This document shows positions 12,064 through 24,185 of a DNA stretch of 55,150 nucleotides, piece after piece (within the stretch, counting starts at the first letter, position 1; the number at the start of each line of letters is the position of its first letter). Source of the stretch: Gnetum montanum (Eukaryota > Streptophyta > Gnetopsida > Gnetales > Gnetaceae); NCBI GenBank assembly GCA_015680685.1, contig MNCI01007868.1, positions 1-55,150 on the forward strand, given 5' to 3'. Position numbers and translations under genes: made by a program. The notes under the pieces were generated by a model. It did no database searches, was not told where the DNA came from, and worked only from the letters and a program-made list of their open reading frames with translations.

Positions 12064-12175
12064 GGTGTTAGTTATTTAGATTAGTTATGTCATACAAGAT
12101 CGCTGTAACAAAGTATTAATGATACATCTTTTAGGAAGAAATAATTGTAATTAAATCACACACAAATTTACAACC

Positions 12176-14164
12176 ATGTCTCTCTCACAAGACTATGATA
12201 ACGCAACAACTAGTAAGGCAATTCATTGGAGAACCAACGAATTATATGATGATGAAGATGAAGTTTGGAGTACCCAATCTGATGTAGGGGTTTCCTATAA
12301 GCATAAATGAAGACAACATCATCCCAACTCACGAGTCCATAACCTACCCAGTGATAATGAGCCCCTACTAGCCACTATAAGCCTAACGCAAATACAAGAG
12401 GTTGTTTAAATATCCCGCAGGCATTGCAAGGAAAGCTGCCTACCCAAGCTTGACTTGAACAACTTTTCCAAATTCTCAGGAGGTTATGAATTAGATCTAC
12501 AACAACATTTACAAGCCTTCTTTGATGCCTATGCATGGAACAACATTGATAATGGATGGAAAAAACTTAAGCTCTTTCCTATGACACTCGTTGGCCACGC
12601 AAAAGTATGGTATAGTCTTTAAAACCAAAATCAATCCGATGTTGGCCAACAATGGTAGAGCTCTTCAAAAAAAGATATCAAACCTATGCAAGAGTGTCAT
12701 CCCTGAGGAAACAAATACAAGAGTGGAAACAAGCACAACATGACCTTGGACATGGCCTTAGAAAGATATTATGCATTGTTAAAAAACTACCCAGGCCATG
12801 AGTTCTTTGAGGAGAGGCTAATGTACCACATTATTGATGGGCTCCGTAATGAAACAAGGGAGACCCTAGGGATGTATGCCCAAGGTCAACTATATGAGCT
12901 ATGAACCCACCAACTCCAAGAGCTTATCAAACGGGTAGTAAAAGAAGAAGGAGAAATGGCTAAATGGGAGAACATTGAAAAATCTCAACAGGCCCAAAAA
13001 TCAACAAGGGCCTAGGATTATGAAGAGGACAAATCAACTCACCTCAAGGAGGTGGAACCATCTTTGCCAACACTACAATCATTGGATGAAATTAAGGCAA
13101 AGATCAATAAGATGATGGAATGGATGCATAAAACGTGTGGATAATATGCCAACATTATTGGGAATAGCATTATGACAAACCAAGAAGCAGGAAAAAATAC
13201 CCTTAGACAATCGAAAAGAAGGGTTGAAAAAAATAAGAGATCAACCGCCAATCATATGTATCAGTGCAACATTTTCCTGTACGATCATCCCAAGGGCCAA
13301 TGTTCAATCTTGTCACATTTACAAGAGCATTGGAAAAGGGTGTTACATCCAGAGTTCGTACAAATATACTGTGTTTGATCATAGTGGCAACAATCCCAGT
13401 TGTGGGGGAGGCCACCCCCAAACTGGTTACACCCTTCATATCATCTGAACCTAAGTGCTTATCAAGTCTAACATCCTGTTTCTCCAACTAGGTCAACTTC
13501 CTCTATCTCGCCACATTATTATTATTCTCCTCAATACTATCAACTTGTATCCTCTCCAACACAACCACCACCTTGGATACCTTACAGTTCTCCTCAATTT
13601 CAAAATTCTCATCCTTCACCTCCTTCTACCTCACCACCAAGTGGTCCAGAGGGTTTTACGTCATCGCACCAACCCACGAATGTTACTTCTGTTGCTAATG
13701 ACAATAGTAGTGGAAATCCTCCACAACATCATAGGCATCCCTTCTTTAGATGTGACCGTAAGAAGGGATAGCACACTTCTGAGCCCACTGCACCTTCCAA
13801 CCCGGCACAAGTCCAACACTGTGCTATAGCTCCCTCCTCGAATCTAATGCCTCATGTTACTTTCTCTAGGCTAGCAACAAATACTCCAACAACCATTTGG
13901 CCTAATGAATATAGCCACCAAGGGAGACAGATCACTCCTTACATACCATTGTATGGTCACGAGTGTCATAATGGGTCAACCGCTCATCAATTAACTACAT
14001 CTTATAAATTGCCCCACTATGCTTACTGTAATCAAGTGTGTGAACCCTAATGGGGTAAGTATGACAGAGTCCCAACATTTCCAACATGCAAGGATCCCAA
14101 TTCTTCATTTATTAATCCTAGCCATGCTCAACCGTTTAGCTACGAGGGATGCCCCCCATTCTAA
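12176..14164 (+). pseudogene. gag pseudogene of copy 1
   Basis: Collinear with the intact gag at 33069-35048 from the start ATG to the terminal 'PPF' and stop. The Retrotrans_gag-like region is recognisable ('LKLFPMTLVG', 'ETRETLGMYAQGQLYEL'). The zinc-knuckle region reads 'CNIFLYDHPKGQC', with the second cysteine changed to phenylalanine. The first stops and frameshifts appear within about 150 bases (for example a TGA near 12307). The proline-rich tail is scattered over several frames. Short open frames on both strands between 13039 and 14050 are fragments or shadows of it. Confidence 0.85.
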
Positions 14165-15319
14165 TGGCAAGTAGGATTAATAAATATTTTTCATTTTCTT
14201 TAATTTTGACATTTTTGTTTTTTAGTTTTTCACTTTTTTAACTTATTATCTTTTTGTCTTTTTATCTTTTTATCTTTTTGTAAGTAATCTCATTCATGAA
14301 TAAAACACTCATTTCACTCATTGGCTGAGGTGTTGTTCTATGCTATCAAGTCTCAGGTGACTAATTATTTGAACAACAAACGCACAACATTCATCCACCC
14401 ATCCTATTAATAAGAGGTTCTACCCTCAATACAATGATATTCCTAATCATTAAAAATTAAAGTAATTTTGTGTTATTGTTCCTAGAGTAAAGAAGGATGG
14501 ACCATGAGGGAATGCCCAGGGTGTGACATCAAGGGGACTTGTGGATTCTCTTTGGTGACATCCATGGGAGTTACCATGCAGCTCGGTTGTACAAGGATCC
14601 TTGTAGATCTAATGAAAAATTGGAGTAATAGTAATCAAAAGGCACTCAACTAGAAAAAAATAATGTTATTCTAGGGGGTCCCATTGGAAAGACATGCATC
14701 CATGCCTGAAGGTAGGCAGCTTCTCTAGATTAAGCATAAAAAAAATGAGTGCCACAAGCAAAATCACTCCTCCCTTAAATGAAATAGCAAGTGATTATAC
14801 GCCTTGCTGTCATGGTGCTCTTATGGTTATCCATCATTGGACAAAGTAATGCGATGTTACTGATCGAAAGAATGGACTTGGTTCTAATTTTAGAGTGATG
14901 GGTTAATGACACGTTAATCATGTCTTACATGCAGGATTCAGTGTGCCTTGGGTTAGTTACCTCATGTCCTAATCTCTGCAATCCCTTCTACAATTCACAT
15001 CACCTCGTTGTTTGTGTAATTGTGACTTGTGACTTGGGTAGCATGGAATTCATCTCTCATTGTGGTGATATCTACATGTGTGTGTTTTGTGGAACTGGTG
15101 TGGATTGCAGCTAACCTTTCTAGTGCCTACAGACATTTCAAGGTGTGTTTATGCAAGGGCATTATAGGTTGGAACTTGCTTTAGGGAGGACCCACTTGCG
15201 CAACCTTTGTAATTTACACTTATAAAACATCTCCCACACATCAATCAATACCCTCTATGTATTACCTTTTATTTTAAACATTCCTATCAGCTAACACATG
15301 CCCTTTCCCCTCCAACCGC

Positions 15320-15320
<1 letters not shown>
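14165..15320 (+). other. Conserved non-coding block downstream of gag, copy 1
   Basis: It aligns with 35049-36120 of copy 2, and partly with the minus-strand region 24186-24838 of element B. Shared landmarks are GGTGTGACATCAAGGGGACT near the start and a GGGAGGA(C/T)CCACTTG stretch near 15190. There is no long open frame. Its conservation without coding suggests an RNA role or a spacer kept by common descent. Confidence 0.6.
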
Positions 15321-15358
<38 letters not shown>

Positions 15359-15360
15359 TN
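15321..15360. other. Poly-C run ending in N: contig join
   Basis: A run of about 38 C followed by T and a single N, after which the sequence jumps to a block repeated at 16943. A homopolymer ending in an N is more likely a sequencing or assembly artefact than real DNA. Confidence 0.8.
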
Positions 15361-16593
15361 ATACTCTTTGTGCCTTTAGGACTAATTTGTATTACCCTGG
15401 ACCCCTTTCCATTGACTTACATGTCCTCAATTTATACCTTGGATTTTAAAATTTTAAAAATTTAATTGAAATTTGGTAACTTTTCCAAATACCCCATTTT
15501 CGATAAGACACGATATCGGGTCCTCAATATCGAGTCAGACGCGATATTGGGTCCCGCTAGCTGGTACATGATATCGCGTCCTTAAATTATATATATACAT
15601 GGCCCTCCCATGCCTATCAACATCATTTTCAACTATTCATGTAGGGGAAGTTTTTCAAATTTTCTTCCACGACTTGCGATTGCACATCTCTTGCTTCGTT
15701 CATCATAACTCACTCACTGGTGCTCCAATTTTCATTCCGTCTAAACCTACTTGAACCTGAAGTGTTCAGCTTAGTCATGGGGGAGGGGTACATGCCAAAT
15801 TGCACATAAATTTTTTGAAATTCATCATCACCTGTAGGACACTGTCAAGGGTAATTAGTTATAAAAATAATAGTAAACATGTGCCAAAAATAATTACATC
15901 TCCTTATATATATCGGGAATTACACTTTGAAACCACCTAAGCAAAGTGGACCAAATATACAAATCTTTTGAGGAAATTTCCATAAAAACTCATAATGTTA
16001 AAATCACACAAAAATAGAACAAACTCATTAAGGTATAACTTAGTTTGGGTAAACAACCTTACTAATGCTTGACTCGTGTGATTGCAGATGGCCCAAAGCG
16101 TGCACAACAAGAAGGTCCCGCTCAAGGTGTGTCCAAGCAACCCAAGAGAGGTAAAGGATAGGTGCCTACCAAACAACATGTAGAGCAAGAGGAGCAATCA
16201 TTTAGTATCCATCAAGAAGACCTTGCCATTGTGTAATCAAGACAAGCAAAAGGTGGAGCTACTGCAACACCTGAACCAAGACAACATCTCACGTTGCCTC
16301 TGGAATGTGTATAGGCCATCCATGAAAGATCCACATCAGTTGCAGTGATTATGGAATTGAATTTTGAACCTTTCACAAAATATGCTCCCAAGGCCATTAA
16401 AGACCACCTCAAAGGGTCCCCATTATGGCCTATCCTCTTTGAAAGCAGTGCCTGGTACTTAGGAGAAACATACCAACTTTGGCACAATAAAGAAGAAGGC
16501 ACCATAGTTAACATTTGTGGTGTGTCTGTTGATTTCTCTGTCCAAGCCATTTTGGAAGTGTTAAACCTTCTGAATATAGGGCCAAAGGTTTCT
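15361..16593 (+). repeat. Near-identical duplicate of 16943-18175 (assembly duplication)
   Basis: The block is repeated 1582 bases downstream with, by eye, a single mismatch (A against C in 'tctga[a/c]tatag'). It is bounded by N on both sides. LTR copies in this window differ by several percent, so near-identity here points to the same locus assembled twice. It contains the internal promoter-like region and the start of ORF2. Confidence 0.85.
15490..15600 (+). promoter_or_regulatory. Internal promoter-like region of copy 1 (duplicate at 17072-17182)
   Basis: Within about 110 bases there are four or five variants of the U3 motif (CACGATATCGGG, CAATATCGAG, CGCGATATTGGG, TGATATCGCG). A TATATATATA box follows at about 15589-15598. 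This is the same arrangement as in the LTR U3, but located between gag and ORF2. It could drive a separate ORF2 transcript; that is inference from layout. Confidence 0.55.
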
Positions 16594-16911
16594 NNNNNNN
16601 NNNNNNNNNNNNNNNNNNNNNNNNNNNNNNNNNNNNNNNNNNNNNNNNNNNNNNNNNNNNNNNNNNNNNNNNNNNNNNNNNNNNNNNNNNNNNNNNNNNN
16701 NNNNNNNNNNNNNNNNNNNNNNNNNNNNNNNNNNNNNNNNNNNNNNNNNNNNNNNNNNNNNNNNNNNNNNNNNNNNNNNNNNNNNNNNNNNNNNNNNNNN
16801 NNNNNNNNNNNNNNNNNNNNNNNNNNNNNNNNNNNNNNNNNNNNNNNNNNNNNNNNNNNNNNNNNNNNNNNNNNNNNNNNNNNNNNNNNNNNNNNNNNNN
16901 NNNNNNNNNNN
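16594..16911. other. Assembly gap (318 N)
   Basis: A run of N separating the two copies of the duplicated block. Reading frames spanning it are not meaningful. Confidence 0.99.
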
Positions 16912-17669
16912 CATGATTTTCATTATCAGACTTTACACCATTATACTCTTTGTGCCTTTAGGACTAATTTGTATTACCCTGGACCCCTTTCCATTGACTT
17001 ACATGTCCTCAATTTATACCTTGGATTTTAAAATTTTAAAAATTTAATTGAAATTTGGTAACTTTTCCAAATACCCCATTTTCGATAAGACACGATATCG
17101 GGTCCTCAATATCGAGTCAGACGCGATATTGGGTCCCGCTAGCTGGTACATGATATCGCGTCCTTAAATTATATATATACATGGCCCTCCCATGCCTATC
17201 AACATCATTTTCAACTATTCATGTAGGGGAAGTTTTTCAAATTTTCTTCCACGACTTGCGATTGCACATCTCTTGCTTCGTTCATCATAACTCACTCACT
17301 GGTGCTCCAATTTTCATTCCGTCTAAACCTACTTGAACCTGAAGTGTTCAGCTTAGTCATGGGGGAGGGGTACATGCCAAATTGCACATAAATTTTTTGA
17401 AATTCATCATCACCTGTAGGACACTGTCAAGGGTAATTAGTTATAAAAATAATAGTAAACATGTGCCAAAAATAATTACATCTCCTTATATATATCGGGA
17501 ATTACACTTTGAAACCACCTAAGCAAAGTGGACCAAATATACAAATCTTTTGAGGAAATTTCCATAAAAACTCATAATGTTAAAATCACACAAAAATAGA
17601 ACAAACTCATTAAGGTATAACTTAGTTTGGGTAAACAACCTTACTAATGCTTGACTCGTGTGATTGCAG

Positions 17670-20464
17670 ATGGCCCAAAGCGTGCACAACAAGAAGGTCC
17701 CGCTCAAGGTGTGTCCAAGCAACCCAAGAGAGGTAAAGGATAGGTGCCTACCAAACAACATGTAGAGCAAGAGGAGCAATCATTTAGTATCCATCAAGAA
17801 GACCTTGCCATTGTGTAATCAAGACAAGCAAAAGGTGGAGCTACTGCAACACCTGAACCAAGACAACATCTCACGTTGCCTCTGGAATGTGTATAGGCCA
17901 TCCATGAAAGATCCACATCAGTTGCAGTGATTATGGAATTGAATTTTGAACCTTTCACAAAATATGCTCCCAAGGCCATTAAAGACCACCTCAAAGGGTC
18001 CCCATTATGGCCTATCCTCTTTGAAAGCAGTGCCTGGTACTTAGGAGAAACATACCAACTTTGGCACAATAAAGAAGAAGGCACCATAGTTAACATTTGT
18101 GGTGTGTCTGTTGATTTCTCTGTCCAAGCCATTTTGGAAGTGTTAAACCTTCTGACTATAGGGCCAAAGGTTTCTTGCTTGTCCACTCGCTCTGATGCTA
18201 ATGCGTGGAAGGTTTAGTTAGACAGGGCATACGGTAAAGAAGATAAGACCTATGGAGAGTTGACATTGGAAGAGAGAATCTACTTTAAAATTGGAACTTA
18301 TCACATCTTCCCCACAAAAGGACTAAACAAAATTTCAACATATGTGGCAAGAAGAAGTGCGATATTGATGGGAAAGATTAATGCTAACCTGCCTCATCTA
18401 TATTTCATAAAGATCTTAAGGTGTTTTGAAGAACGTCAGATAGGGAAGTTCATGTTGCCCTTCCCTTGCCTCATCAGGAAGCTGTGCAAGTGTGCTAGCA
18501 TTCGGGGATACACTAATGATGTCCTCAGAAAAGCCTAAAATGCTTCGTACGCTAAATTACTAAAGCCATCAGCTGTAAGGAAGATTGCTGGTGAGACATT
18601 GGGGCCAGAACAAGAGCAAGAACAGATAATGGGGCCCACTGCAACTCAACTTGTAGGGCCCAGCCAACCTCTAAGCACAAAACCCAGTTAACAACAAGAA
18701 GCAAGGCCTAGAACAAGCCAACAAGATCAATCGCCACTACCGTAGGACTATCGATCGTCAATGAGCCATCTCAGGGCCATCGCTGAGACAATCAGTTGGG
18801 GAAGCTGTGATGATGCAAATCTCTTTCACGTCATCGATGATACCGTATGATCCATTGTCTCTATAGATTGTGCATGGGGTGAGGTGTCCATTCATATAGG
18901 AGCAGGGGAGATTTATTGGACCCAACAGATTTTAGCAAATGTTGCATCCTTTCAGGTGTAACTAGAGACTGGTGAAGGAGCCACAGTAGTGGTCATGTAG
19001 CACCAGGATGCAGCAAGAGCCACAGAGGTGGTTACAGACCACATCAAAGAATCTTTTAATGTCCTTGTTGTGCCACCGAAAAATTTCATAGGAGCATGAA
19101 ATGCTCAAACTCTTGTCGATCCCTCAATGACTCCTGCAGAGCATGAGGACTTGCTTGATCGATTGTTGCAAACAAGACAGGTGATGATGTCCTTGTTCAA
19201 CATCCCACAAGATGTTACAGTAGCACAATTAGATCTCATCTCCACCAAAGGGAAGCTGGTCATGACAGAGATGAGGGTTGAGCATGTAGAAGCAGAAGTC
19301 GCAAGATTGCAAGAAAGAATCGTAACCCTACAGGCCGCATAGTGGGATCCCTCTCAGTTTGTTCCCATAGACCAGCTAGAAACCTTCAAGACTAAGCAAC
19401 TCAACAAATTGTTGATGGAAAATAAAAAGGTGGCAGAGGAAAAAGAGAAGGCCGACTGGAATGCCTCTATGGCACAAGCACAAACTTACACACATGCCAA
19501 GGCACTCAAGGCTTTACAAGAAGAAAATAAATAGCTTATTGCAGAAAATATTCGGTTGACCTCTATGGAAAAATAAAAGAATGTTCTCGAAGAGCATTTT
19601 CAATGATTGCAAGAACAACTAATCAAGGTCAACCAGGACATGAACCATTTGGCCAGGGAAAATCGAACCCTCTCAATGGAGGAGGTACATGCCATTCATT
19701 AGAAGACGATTATCGAAATAAGCACATGGCAGAACAAGCTCAAGCAGCACGAAAAATTAAAAGAGCACTTCCGAGACCAAGTGGGAATGTACAAACAAAT
19801 CATCAAAAAGAAGATCCATATGGCCAAGGCCCACATCAACGCTTTCAATGCACCACACACTGATTGGTGGGCCATGTTGGATACATATGCATTTGCTCAC
19901 TAGGCAGAACTTAAGAGTCAGGACCTGTAGATTCAAGATCTTACAGAATACATGGAGTTGGAAAATCTAAGGTATGCCAATCTAGCCATGTTGACAATAG
20001 GGTGCCCAAGGACAGAGCTCGAGAAGTAGGTAGCTACCACCTATGCCAAGTATGAAGCAGAATTTGTAGAATACAAGAACACATTGCAAAAGCTGGAAGT
20101 TGCAAATTTTGAATTGGAAGTGGTTAAAGCAAGCTACCAAGGACAAAAAGATGTTGCAACAGACTTGGCTCGAAGGCTTACAGATTTTCAGGAGTGCAGA
20201 GGCAATGCTAAAGCCTACGAGGAAGAACGATGGTTGTTTGTAGCCTAGTACATCAAAGCAAACAAAATGTTTCTACAATTACTATGCCCATGGGAGGTGC
20301 CAACTCCATCAAACATTGGAGCATCAGCATGGATGACACAAGATCCTTGAACTGAAGAAGAGAAACTCTAGGTACTACTTCAACATCATCACCTCCCAAA
20401 ACCTAGAGCGCAGGACAAGGAAAAGTAACCCATGGAGAAGCCACCACCACCAGGAACTAAATGA
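17670..20464 (+). pseudogene. ORF2 of copy 1: plant transposon-protein-like domain plus coiled coils, decayed
   Basis: The frame opens after TTGCAG (17664-17669), either at the ATG that follows or by splicing, and ends at a TGA homologous to that of copy 2. The N-terminal part has 'MELNFEPFTKYAPKAIKDHL', 'WHNKEEGT', 'VDFSVQAILEVLNLL', 'FKIGTYHIFPTKGL' and 'LPFPCLIRKLCKCASIRGYT', the motif order of putative plant transposon protein domains (pattern recognition only). The C-terminal half is Gln/Glu/Lys/Leu-rich heptad sequence predicted to be coiled coil ('EHVEAEVARLQERIVTLQAA', 'LKALQEENK'). About fifteen stops interrupt it, most of them TAG where copy 2 has CAG. No catalytic motif is visible and its function is unknown. 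Confidence 0.65.
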
Positions 20465-20646
20465 GTTCCACCCAATTTTGTAATTTTAGGAATTTTTCAT
20501 TTTTTCGTGTTGTGTCCAATTTTTTTCTATTGAGTCCTCCACTGCGGCATGAATAGATTCCTTGTCAGTCAATAATCCCATACCTATCCACTATGTAATC
20601 AATGGTGCTTGTTCTCATTTTGACTCAAGGATGAGTTTTCATTCAG

Positions 20647-20657
20647 TCATGGGGGTA
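20647..20657 (+). other. Polypurine tract of copy 1
   Basis: The G-rich stretch (CATGGGGGTA) lies directly before TGATGAATC of the 3' LTR. The same sequence context precedes the 3' LTR of copy 2. Confidence 0.7.
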
Positions 20658-21538
20658 TGATGAATCATGATTCGTCTGGTTGTGACATCGGACCCACAAT
20701 ATCGAATACATGATATCGCACCCAACAATGATCTCGTGATTCCTACGTGGGCCTATAAATACACATGTAGGCACACGGGATGAAAAATAATTAGTCCTTA
20801 GTCTTTTTGTCTATTTTAAGAGTCAAGTTTAGTGTAGGATCTTTTTGTCATTTTTTCCTCTCAACCCTTTCTCCTAGTGCATGCCTGTAGTGTGATGATT
20901 ATAATTGTACGACATCCTTTATTCGAGTGTGACATACTTGAACACGGACATGATCGACAATAAATATTGAGATTACTTCATCATTGCAACATTCACTTAG
21001 TTTAATTATTTAATTGTTATTATTATTTATTGCTTTCGTAGTTAATATCTCTTCATCCTAAACTCCTTAAATGCAAAATGAATACGACTTAATCGCGAGC
21101 ATTTAAGTGTGACTACTTGGTAACCCAGCAGCGTACCTAGGATCTATGCTTGGTAATTCCAAGAGTAGTCATGCACGAGGTCCAAGATGTGTATGGATGA
21201 TTAAGGAATAGGTGCTCATTGCACTTAGGCTAGTTTAGATTCTCTCTTCCTATCTCCTCTTACCATAACTCTCTCTCCCCTTTCCCTCCTAGTTTAGCTA
21301 ATATTATTTTCCATCGCCTCCAGGAGTAGCATTAGTTTAGGAACACATCATACACCTCACTCTGGACTAAACCATACGTGACAAAGCAATTACTAGTCCA
21401 GGTGGGAAGACAACAAACTTCTATTAGTGAGTAACTATATAGATACCACAACTAGCCTGTCTGCAGAGTTCAATCGAATCGTGCGTGAAACACTCGTATT
21501 CATATGGTTGAGTGTAGGGGGTACCTCGCCACTCATCA
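20658..21538 (+). mobile_element. 3' LTR of copy 1
   Basis: It aligns end to end with 11155-12043. The U3 motifs are more decayed than in the 5' LTR, and the TATA box (20754-20761) is kept. Ends TGATGAA...CTCATCA. The antisense copia gag frame continues immediately after it. Confidence 0.85.
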
Positions 21539-22210
21539 GCACCTTCACTAATGAGATTCATCTCATAAGCAATAAGTGCACTCTAAAGCTCTTTGAATTT
21601 TAGAATCGAGAAATCTCTGATTTCTTCCATGGTTGTAACTTTTGGTCTAAACTCATGCTGTAAAGTTTTAATCATTTTAATAAGCACATCACTTTTAGGT
21701 AAATCTTTTTTAGTCTCACTAATGGCTACAACTAAATCATTTTCTCTATAAATAAACCTTACTTTTTCTCTCCTTATTTTATTTTGATTTTACCATATTG
21801 ACTTTGTAACACTAGAAGCTTAGATTTCTTGATAACAAATGTACATTCATGTGTTGATTCTAGAGTTTTCCAAATTTCTTTTGTAGTTTTGCACCCAACT
21901 ACTCTATTAAATTCAAATTTACTAAAAGCACAATAAAGACATTTTTTTACTTTTAAATCAAACATGAACTTATCTTTTTAATCTTGCATCCATTTGCTGC
22001 TTGGCTTGGTAGCTCTTATGGTGCTATTGATGGATGACATGTAACCTTCAAGAATGGACTCCTAGACTGCAAACTCCATGGATTCAGAGAATCCTTACAT
22101 TCTAGCCTTCCAGTACATGAAGTTGTTCCCATGAAACATAGGTGGCTTGGTGTATGATGTCCCTTCCATCATTCACTCTTGAGATGTTAAGCTCCAAAAA
22201 TGAGAGTACT

Positions 22211-22224
22211 GGGCACTAATACTA
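22211..22224 (-). other. Primer-binding site of the copia-type element
   Basis: Minus-strand TAGTATTAGTGCCC just inside the 5' LTR resembles the usual plant copia PBS TGGTATCAGAGCC (tRNA-iMet) with several changes. The position fits; the match is imperfect. Confidence 0.5.
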
Positions 22225-22226
22225 CT

Positions 22227-22591
22227 TGTGAACTAAGAACTTAGAAGGGGGATTGAATAAGTTCCCCAATTAAATGACCAAGACAACCAAAATCACACAT
22301 AAATTTAAGTGGCTCCCAAACTTGGGTACATCCATACTCAAAGGGTAGAATCCTTACACACCTCCATGCTTTGTTCCTTAAAAAATGTGGTTTTAAGAGA
22401 ACTGCAACCTTTATAAAGTTTGAGCTCCATACAAAGTGTTTTCTTTCTAAAAACACATTCAATCCCACAAGGTTCCAACAAGCTCAAAATGTGGTTTCAA
22501 GGATCCCACAACCTTTACAATGACGTGACCTCCGCATGGAGTATTTTCTCACTAGAAACATACTCAACCCATAAGATCATAACAAGCTTAT
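22227..22591 (-). mobile_element. Inner part of the copia-type 5' LTR
   Basis: It aligns with 6413-6770 of the other LTR and breaks off near 22591, where element B begins. The LTR resumes at 29011. Roughly 400 bases of LTR present in the other copy are missing here, so the insertion was accompanied or followed by a deletion. Confidence 0.75.
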
Positions 22592-23219
22592 GAGATGCCT
22601 AAACTCACGTACCCACTACTAGGATTACCAAGTGTTATGCTACTAGGCAAACTAAGAAATAACACTACTAGGATTACCATGCACATACATGTTTATGTTT
22701 GAAACTAGTCACACTCATTCCGCCAATTGATTAATGTGCATCAAAATGTAAATATTAACTACCTACATCAAAAGTAAATTTCATTGGTAAATCTATTCTA
22801 AGTTAAGGTGCAGTAATGAATATCAATCAATCTTGATCTTATTGTCGTTCATGGATTGTGTCTAGGTACAATGCCACTCAAATAAGATGTCATACAACTA
22901 ACTCAAATCCACACTACTAGCCCTCACTGATTATTTACTAAGATTATGAAATAAAGCTACAAGATTATGGCTACACTACTAACCAAATGGTGCCAAATAC
23001 GTGATAGGTGCTTGCATATTTATAAGCAAATACAAGCATTGCGTCGATGGGGATGCATTAATGTATTTAGTTGCATCAATGAGGATGCATCAACAAGGCT
23101 GCATCAACGCATCTAAGATGTGTTTCCCATTAATGCATCAACGCATTCTCATCCACACATATGTGACGACACATCTAAGATGTGTTGAAAAAGTTACCCA
23201 ACATATCAAGTCTCATCAT
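22592..23219 (-). mobile_element. Truncated 3' LTR of element B
   Basis: It aligns with 28376-29010 and ends GTCTCATCA at 23219, but about 330 bases corresponding to 28044-28375 are missing at its outer end. The U3 has repeated GATGCATCAACG/CTAAGATG motifs. Confidence 0.8.
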
Positions 23220-23233
23220 ATCCCAATGACTGA

Positions 23234-24185
23234 CTAAAGACTCATCCTTGAGTTATATATAAATGGATAAAGTTTCATTACAAAAATTGTGGGGTGACTA
23301 AGACTAGATTGGCAACCATTATAAAACTAGAGTGCCGCATTACATAATTTTAGTTGAGGCGATGTATTACAAAATGAAAAAAATACTAGACAAACATTAA
23401 ATTTTATAAAATTGCAGAGGTCTTTAAAAATATACTGAAGATGAATCTTCTTATTGTTGCTAGTGGTGGTAGAATTTTCAACCTTGATTGTTATGTTGAT
23501 GCTTCTCTTTTATGTAGAACATTCTTGAAGAATGGACTAAAATTTCTCTTCATCATCCCATGGGTTTAGCAAACATGTGATGTTGGAGCTTTAATCATTT
23601 TATATGTTACTATTTGTCCATGGGCACATCCTCATCTATTCTTCTCTTGGCCTCTTTTTCTTACTTTGCAAAAGACCTTCAACATTAGGCTTTCCTTTTA
23701 GCATCCTTTACAATCACCAAAAAATCAACGTTAGTTTTGATAAATTTTCCTTAATAATTAACCATTTTCAAACCCTTGGTTAGCTCAAAATTTGAAAACA
23801 TTTTAGCATTTAGGCTTAAAGGTGATTTCATAATAATGCTCCCCAAGGTTCTAAGGTAACTAAAATCATCAAGTTGTTCACATTATTTTGATTATTTTTA
23901 CTAGTAGTTACCATAATTTTTGAAAATGGGATGTTAGAAAAATTTCAAAAATTAAATTCTTAACCCTCCCACAATAAATGAGCTTAACTCTAGAAGCACA
24001 CAAGTTGTTAAACAATCAAAATCGAAGGTTTGGCTTACAAGATGACTAAGGAATATTGAATTTGAAGGATATTTTAATAGAAAAGTAGTAAAAATGAATT
24101 AAAATTGATGAGATCGAGTCTTAAAATCATGCATAAATTTAGAGAAGTCATTAATTATGTTCTTGAAGATGTGAGGTTTGGTTCA
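23234..24185 (-). other. Interior of element B, no recognised coding content
   Basis: The segment lies between the polypurine tract and the post-gag block, where copies 1 and 2 carry ORF2. I could not recognise ORF2 or any other protein here in any frame. Confidence 0.4.

Larger units (their letters stand above)
11155..21538 (+). mobile_element. tRNA-Asp-family LTR element, copy 1
   Basis: LTRs (11155-12043 and 20658-21538) end in TGATGA and TCATCA. A degenerate tRNA-Asp PBS follows the 5' LTR, and a GGGGGTA polypurine tract precedes the 3' LTR. The interior holds a gag pseudogene, a conserved non-coding block, a promoter-like region and ORF2, but no pol. Flanking ACATC (11150-11154) and GCACC (21539-21543) fit a target duplication with two transitions. 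The copia gag reading frame resumes across the element, which confirms insertion. An assembly duplication (15361-16942) inflates its length by about 1.6 kb. Confidence 0.85.
10079..22172 (-). pseudogene. gag of the copia-type element, split by copy 1 (parts 21539-22172 and 10079-11154)
   Basis: The N-terminal part (22172 down to 21539) begins with an 'PPMFHGNNFMYWKARM'-like motif and continues with 'LYCAFSKFEFNRVVGCKTTK' and 'EIWKTLESTHE', typical of plant copia gag (DUF4219/UBN2 type). Copy 1 then interrupts at 11155-21538. The C-terminal part (11154 down) has 'SKEKELAKHEANSEDKLALL' followed by a zinc knuckle reading C-W-V-C-Y-G-R-G-H-V-A-S-K-C (CX2CX4HX4C, about 10890-10930), then a Leu/Lys/Glu-rich coiled-coil-like tail to a stop near 10079. 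Several stops and frameshifts make it a pseudogene. Gag would form the particle in which element RNA is packaged. Confidence 0.75.

Noticed and set aside
16345-17031. 228-codon frame at the start of ORF2
   Set aside because: It runs across 318 Ns and a duplicated block. Only the first ~80 codons are real sequence.
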